This document shows, one piece after another, positions 58,710 to 64,000 of a DNA stretch of 64,000 nt. The notes under the pieces are model-generated. The model saw only the letters and a list, made by a program, of their open reading frames with translations. It was not told where the DNA came from and did no database searches. The DNA lies in the NCBI RefSeq assembly GCF_001625195.1, contig NC_054390.1:6173222-6237221 (forward strand), written 5' to 3'. The stretch comes from Drechmeria coniospora. Taxonomy: Eukaryota > Ascomycota > Sordariomycetes > Hypocreales > Ophiocordycipitaceae. Each line of letters opens with the position of its first letter. Within the stretch, counting starts at the first letter, position 1. The position numbers and the translations under genes were made by a program.

Positions 58710-59942
58710 TTACGATGGCCCAAGTTCCTGAATGCTCAGCCTGGCAAGCCACTGGCCCATGTCGATGCAGGTCTCGAGCGGCTTTCCCTCCAAGATGCCA
58801 GCCAACAGGCCGCCAGCGAAAGCGTCGCCAGCGCCGTTCGTGTCGTTGATCATCTTGGGGTCTATGGCATGAACAGGGAACTCCTTGACGGTCTTCTCAC
58901 CCTGGATGGCAACCAGGGTAGGTTCCGTGCCCTGGGTGACGATGGCAACGCGCTTGCGCTTGGAATTTTCCTTGGGGAGGTTGGCGAGGTGAACAACGAC
59001 GTCCTGTGGCTTCTTGGAATCAAGGCCGTGGGATTCAGCGTATGCGGCGGCCTCGGTCTCATTTCCGATGATGTAGTCCCAGTAGGGAGCGCTGGCATCG
59101 ACGAACTCCTTGAAGAACTGGAGGATGAAGGGGGCGGAAAGGGAGAGGACGAAGGCCTTGTTGTGCTGGGCAGCCTGCTTGGCGAGCTCCATGATGGCAG
59201 GAGGGCACACTACGACGATGCATATTCCGTCAGCATGTGGCCGCAGCATCTTCGGAACAAGCAGAGAGTCGATCGGTCGAGAACATACCGGTGAAGTGGA
59301 AGCCACCGATGTAGAAAACATCGGCGTTCTCCACCAGCTTCCAGATCTCGGGCTTCTTCAGGTGGTCGAGATCATAGTGGTTCGCAGCGCCGAGATCGGT
59401 GCACAGGCTGCGGTTGTGGCCGGTGATGATGGCGCCGCATCGGCCCGTCTTCTCCTTGGGGTCTACGCGATACTCGACCCGCAAGCCGGCGGCCTTGACG
59501 GCATCGTGGAGAATGGCCGAGTACTTGTCATCGCCAGCACCGCCGAGGTAGACGACGCTGTTTGGGGGGAGCATGTACTGGGCACCACGAGCCGAGTTCT
59601 GGGCGGCGCCGCCGGCGATGAGCTTGGCGTCGTAGTTGTTGAGGAGATCCTCGTAGAGGGGGATGTGCTTTTCCTCGGCAAGGATGGCGTCATTGGCCTT
59701 GAGGTCGTACTTTTTGAGCAGCGCCTCGTCACCGACGGCTTGGATATCTGAGACGCCGCGTTCTGTTAGAGAAGCAAGGCACAGAGGTCGGAAGCCTGAC
59801 GTGGAGGGGAAGGGGAGCGAGATGAATGGGAGCTTTGCCCCGCAACGCGCGGGGAAGCACGAGGCGGCCGCAGACCCTATTCACACATACCAAGCAGAGG
59901 GTTCTCCAGGCAGAGGAGGCCAAATTCCTTGACGGGAGCCAT
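58710..59942 (-). CDS. ADO1: Adenosine kinase
   Basis: Phosphorylates adenosine to AMP, recycling the adenosine released in the methyl cycle and so supporting S-adenosylmethionine-dependent methylation (family knowledge). Exons 59942-59891, 59747-59289 and 59209-58710 with GT-AG introns of 143 and 79 bp give 336 aa, the usual length. A PfkB/ribokinase fold is shown by LLDIQAVGDEALL at the N-terminus, IAGGAAQNSARGAQYMLP, the family segment FYIGGFHFTVCPPAI across the second junction, and the C-terminal signature DTNGAGDAFAGGLLAGI with catalytic Asp about 299. The protein ends SIQELGPS, typical for fungal enzymes. The short first exon (17 codons) is supported by the family start MAPVKEFGLLCLENPLL. 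Confidence 0.96.
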
Positions 59943-60265
59943 GGTTGTTTACTCAATTGAGACGGAGGGAGAGAATTCGAGAGGAAGAAAAATCAGCAGT
60001 CAAGATTATCCAAGGTTGTAGGTTGGGAGGTACTTGTAGGTAGGCGGGTAATAGCAGTCGCCTCGGTTTTGTGCAAAGGATGGAGGGGCTTCCGAGGGAG
60101 GGGAATGCAGTGGAGTTGTGGGACGGCTGTTCCTGTACTCCGTACCTGGTATTGATAGCTCGGCACCTGTCAAAGAGTGTTGGCGGGAGGGGGGTGCTTA
60201 GTAACCCTACTAGTAGGTACCGCTAGGTGCACACCTACTGTATTCGCAGTTCGAAGATATTGTAG

Positions 60266-60295
60266 ACAGTACTACTCCGTACGGAGTAGTACTGT
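60266..60295. repeat. Perfect 30-bp palindrome
   Basis: The half site ACAGTACTACTCCGT is followed directly by its exact reverse complement, with CCGTACGG at the centre. It lies upstream of ADO1 in a GTAC-rich stretch. Confidence 0.95.
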
Positions 60296-62887
60296 AGTAA
60301 TCGGCACCAGTACTAGGCTCTTGGTGTAGGTACAAGGATTAATGGCGGGCGACCAGCCATATTGACGTACTTAGTACTTGTACATGTTCGTAATACGGCA
60401 TTACTTGCGGTGCGGAGTACCTGCAGCTACCACAAGTAGTAACCCTTGACGGTTGGCCACTGCCTGTATCGGAGTCCCTTGTAATAGGTGCCAGCAACAT
60501 ATACTTACAAGTAGTTGTACTTGCCAAATACTGCTAGGTGCTAATAATACTGCACTGTTGATTGGTAGTGCATCCATTAGCAGCAAGCACCGACACATCA
60601 GCACTTCCCGGCAATTGGCGGTGTGCGTTCAGCGGAAGCAGTGGTTTTGCCATCTTGCCATGCGCCTGAGTTCGTGATCCAGCCGCCGAGTAAACTGGTT
60701 GCATGAGTTGATTCCTCGTTGCGGATGGGCTGGAAGGGGTTTCTATTTCGGATAGCATGCATGCTGTCGAGGGCACCAGTTAAGGAGATGCGTCTGGTGG
60801 AATTAATGAATTGCACCACACATACCAACCTAGCAGTAGACAAGCATGTGACAGAAGATGACCGCCAATGTCTGCCGCTTGTTCGCCCCCGCAACGTTGC
60901 AGCACGAGTGCCATTCATTGACTTTTATCAGATGAATCGGTAAGGACAGACATATCATGCTAAATGCACGATATCGAGTTCTGTGAGGCGAATCAAGAGC
61001 ACGAAGGGTATGAAGGGCGTCATGAAGTTGGCGTGAAGACAGTTTTGCAACGAGTTGCTTGCGTCAACCCCTACCCTGCAACACCCTGCTCTGCCTCTCC
61101 ATGCAAGCAGAAGGAATGCCAACAACCAACAACGTGTGTCGCTGATCATCTGCACAATGTACTGCGCACAATTCTTGCTCCCTGCGCGTCCAACACAGCC
61201 AGTCAGAACAGCAGTACAGGGTACGTGCAGATAGTAAGGCACTGGTTACTAATACTCACATCTCGCGTCAGTTTGCTAGCCCTGCGAGCATCATCAACGC
61301 ATTCTTTCAACAAGCGCGAGTTTTGCGCTGACAAGTAGATGTGGTCATGACTCGTCTTGGTTCTTGCAACTGTCGAACTAGACGGACCTTGATGTTTGCA
61401 AATGCAGTTGATCAATTGTGTTCGATGCGAGGGACCGCCGAAAAATTGCCTCATCATGATATGATTTTTGCTGCTCGGCAGGAGCACTTCCACAAACGCT
61501 GGTATAAATTAGATGACGACCCGTGCGATGCCTTATGCGAGTCTGGTCGGGCTGTAGGGTTTCGGGTCAATATTTGTCACTGTGTGATGACCTTTGAACC
61601 CTCGTCTCCATGGTGCTCAGTGCTAGCCAGGTAGAGTGTGTTGAGCATGAGGCGATCAGCCATCAATGTGCATGTGATTACGACTAACGAACGGTATGGA
61701 AAATGCCGTTCCGCACATCACTCGCATTCTGTGTTTGCCACGCGTGCGTGTGTATAAGTGCAAGAACCATCCACTCAGCTCGGCAGGTGCGCTTTGCTGC
61801 CATACGAACCGTGTCGCGTCCAACCGTCCTCTAAACACGCGTCCGTGCCTCTCAGCTCGCGCTGGTTTATCTAAACCAATGATGCTCCCGTCCGTAAATA
61901 CAATACAGGCCCCCGGCGGCCAAGGACCATTTGGCCAGCTCTCTGCACGATGCACGATGCACGCACGCCAAGTATAACTTTGTGCCTCAACGCTAGTCAG
62001 GCCGTCAACCGACATGGACCCGCGTGACGGCAGGAAACCAACAACCCGGCGCTGTTTGGTCGAGTTGCCTGTCGACAATAGCAAAGGTTGGCACAGATGT
62101 GGGCGGCCATAAGCGGATGGCTCTCGAAAACAGCGTAAACAACGTTAAACAACGTAGTGGGCACGAGGTAGTTTCCGATGGGCAGGGAGTTTGGGAGGGA
62201 GCAGGGCAAATGGCTACTATTCCGTACTAGTACGTCTAGATGAGGTAGGGGGAGGATGGAGAGGGAGGACGAAGGGAACGAGGGTGGAGAGAGCTTGACG
62301 AAAATGATACGGGCTATTGTGACGTGCGAACAGCAAACGAATGAAGACCTTATCTGTGCCTAAGAGGAGTCGCCTCAGACTGGCGCTAGGGATCGGTGCG
62401 GGGGATCGCACCCAGGCTGCAAGGCAGCAACAAGATGCGCTTATCGATAGATTAGTGTTTGGGTCTCATACCCCACCGTGGCCCACATGCCCCACGTCGA
62501 TGGCCAGGTCCCCCATCCCATTGTCATCGCAACATCATTGGAATCATGGCAGCTCAGTTCCGCGTTGCGTTGCTGTACTTCTACTGCCCTTGATGTACTC
62601 CGACACCACAACAGACTCGTACTCGATCACACGCGCACGCCAGCCATTTCAGGTGCACAACCCATCGTATAGCAGATGAGTTGCGTACGCGTTCGTGCAT
62701 CATTCGGCAGGGATATCCCGACAATGAAGCACGTAAATGCCCCCCGCTACGGTGTCATGGTTATCCCGAATCTGCATAATCTACGCATACAACTTCCATG
62801 TATGTCGGTACTCCGTACAGTAGTACATGTACAGCTACTAGACGTAGGTGCATAAAACGCAGGGCCGAGGTATGTTTGTGTGCGCTG

Positions 62888-62942
62888 GTGCGTCTGCTGG
62901 CGCGTACAAGGTATACTCGTGCGTCTGCTGGTGCGTCTGCTG
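62888..62942. repeat. 12-bp repeat GTGCGTCTGCTG
   Basis: Three exact copies: 62888-62899, 62919-62930 and 62931-62942, the last two in tandem. Confidence 0.9.
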
Positions 62943-63730
62943 GTGGCGGTTCCTAGTACTTCATTCCATGTACTCCGTACCCATAATACACCGTACTCGG
63001 TATCTTTACGGTAATACGGAGGAACTGGGCACGGCTCGCTCTTGATCGACCGGCAGCCACTACCGGTCGTCATGATGGACCCCTCCTTCTCTCCAACCAA
63101 ACCCTGCTTGACATTGTTCACCGTCCACACTCCATCATCCTCGCTCGTGTGATCACCGAATCGTCCGGGTCATGGCCGCCCGAGGACATGTGCCTCGTTG
63201 CCGCTGATACCGCCATTCTCTCTGGTTCGTTGTGCCGCTGACCGTGAGCGACCAAGCCTTCCCTCAAAGTGGCCTGGTGACCAACCCCACGATCCATCCC
63301 TGGGTCCCGCTGACCCGACGCGGGTGGATTACCTGGCTACCTGGCCACCACCACCACCACTACGAGACTACGAATCCACGACTTTGCTTTCATCGAAACA
63401 ACAACACTGCTTCGAGCCTCGTCGGCGGAAAGAAGCTGCGAGGCTTCACGCCCAAGAGGAGACATACATATCGCCCCGCCACACAACGTCGCTTGACAGC
63501 TATGAGTTGATTGAACCAGAAAGCCCGGTCGACTTCATTGCCCCTCATTCCCTCTTTGTATCGGCCACCCACCATCCGCAATCAGTCTATCCTCCACCGC
63601 CCTCCTCTCGGAGCAACCATATTTTATCTTCTTTATTTTTTTTCGGTCCTCGCTATCCTGCCTGTTCGTACGGGACCGTTGTCGAACCGTGTACGGGAGC
63701 GGCGTCGATCCCCCCCTCCTCGGCATCATC

Positions 63731-64000
63731 ATGGCAGATGCTGTGGGGGACGCTTCGTCGGGAGCGCCGATTCCCACCGCCGACGCTCGCTTCGTCGGAC
63801 CACCCGAGATACTCAACGGAGGCAAACGCCGCCAACGTTTGCTTCGTGGATTGCAACGCTTCTCGTCCACCCCTTCCCTGAACGGCCTCCGTCGCTCGAA
63901 ATCCGCCGTCGGCCCGTATAGACATCATGGCGCCCTGTCTTGCGTCACACTTTCCAGCCAGTCGTCCACCCCTCATTTCCAACCCTCGCCGACCGGCTTG
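63731..64000 (+). CDS. N-terminus of an unidentified protein running off the right edge
   Basis: An ATG at 63731 opens 90 codons without a stop to the window edge. The protein begins MADAVGDASSGAPIPTADAR. It continues through a basic segment GGKRRQRLLRGLQRFSSTPS and SLNGLRRSKSAVGPYRHHGA, then a Ser/Thr-rich stretch. The basic LRGLQRFSS-type segment resembles the N-terminus of a conserved filamentous-fungal protein I recall but cannot name. Domains lie outside the window. The pyrimidine-rich sequence just upstream (63590-63725) suits a 5' leader. Confidence 0.6.
   Translation, partial: MADAVGDASSGAPIPTADARFVGPPEILNGGKRRQRLLRGLQRFSSTPSLNGLRRSKSAVGPYRHHGALSCVTLSSQSSTPHFQPSPTGL

Larger units (their letters stand above)
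59943..63730. other. Gene-poor intergenic region, about 3.8 kb
   Basis: Contains the ADO1 promoter, GTAC clusters (60130-60420, 60495-60545), a 30-bp palindrome (60266-60295) and a 12-bp tandem repeat (62888-62942). Between about 60700 and 62700 the sequence is unremarkable, with no supported gene. The frame 63198-63881 has low-complexity content and overlaps the start of the right-edge gene in another frame, so it is not accepted. Confidence 0.5.

Noticed and set aside
63198..63881. 227-codon frame near the right edge
   Set aside because: Low-complexity leader-like sequence overlapping the better supported frame that starts at 63731.
1..64000. CRISPR arrays, telomere repeats, rRNA and transposons
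   Set aside because: No regularly spaced direct repeats, TTAGGG arrays, rRNA cores, transposase or reverse transcriptase motifs were seen on either strand.

Overview
This window is nuclear DNA from a filamentous ascomycete fungus. The evidence is short introns (about 50-190 bp, mostly GT-AG) in most genes, G/C-rich third codon positions, and protein families typical of filamentous ascomycetes: the fungal LPXTG-annotated protein, a HUT1 transporter, a PAS kinase, and an EST1/SMG7-like protein. The proteins look most like those of Hypocreales (Sordariomycetes). That placement is an inference from remembered family sequences, not from a search.

Layout, left to right. A Pro/Ser-rich conserved protein runs off the left edge (1-1426, minus). 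After about 5 kb of gene-free DNA come a TBC1D5-type RabGAP (6563-9032, minus) and, diverging from it, an acidic-motif adaptor-like protein (10039-11625, plus). Next are a triple-KH RNA-binding protein (14965-16214, plus), the HUT1 nucleotide-sugar transporter (18026-19389, plus) and, converging on it, a dual-specificity MAPK phosphatase (20277-22583, minus). The stretch 22.6-31.4 kb has no intact gene. It contains at least one decayed coding relic (about 27261-28280, minus) and perhaps a second. Then come the LPXTG-type protein (31360-34776, plus), tRNA 2'-phosphotransferase (35533-36664, plus), an unrecognised two-exon gene (36879-37877, minus), the rRNA-processing factor EFG1 (38641-39690, minus) and a small secreted cysteine-containing protein (40701-41486, minus). 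After another 4.6 kb gene-poor stretch follow the GATOR2/SEAC subunit SEA4 (Mio) (46063-49497, plus), a PAS kinase (50008-53812, minus), an EST1/SMG7-like protein (55169-57911, plus) and adenosine kinase (58710-59942, minus). At the right edge an unidentified protein begins (63731 onward, plus).

Most genes are housekeeping or signalling genes in no evident pathway cluster. They are involved in RNA (KH protein, TPT1, EFG1, EST1/SMG7-like), trafficking and glycosylation (TBC1D5-like, HUT1), and nutrient or stress signalling (SEA4, PAS kinase, MAPK phosphatase). No transposon, rRNA, tRNA, CRISPR array or telomere repeat was found.

The most striking non-coding feature is a dense network of short GTAC-centred words (CTCCGTAC, GTACGGAG, AAGTACTTG, TACAGTAAG and relatives). 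They saturate nearly every long intergenic region and are almost absent from exons. Within this network lie a perfect 34-bp-arm inverted repeat (42809-42877) and a perfect 30-bp palindrome (60266-60295).
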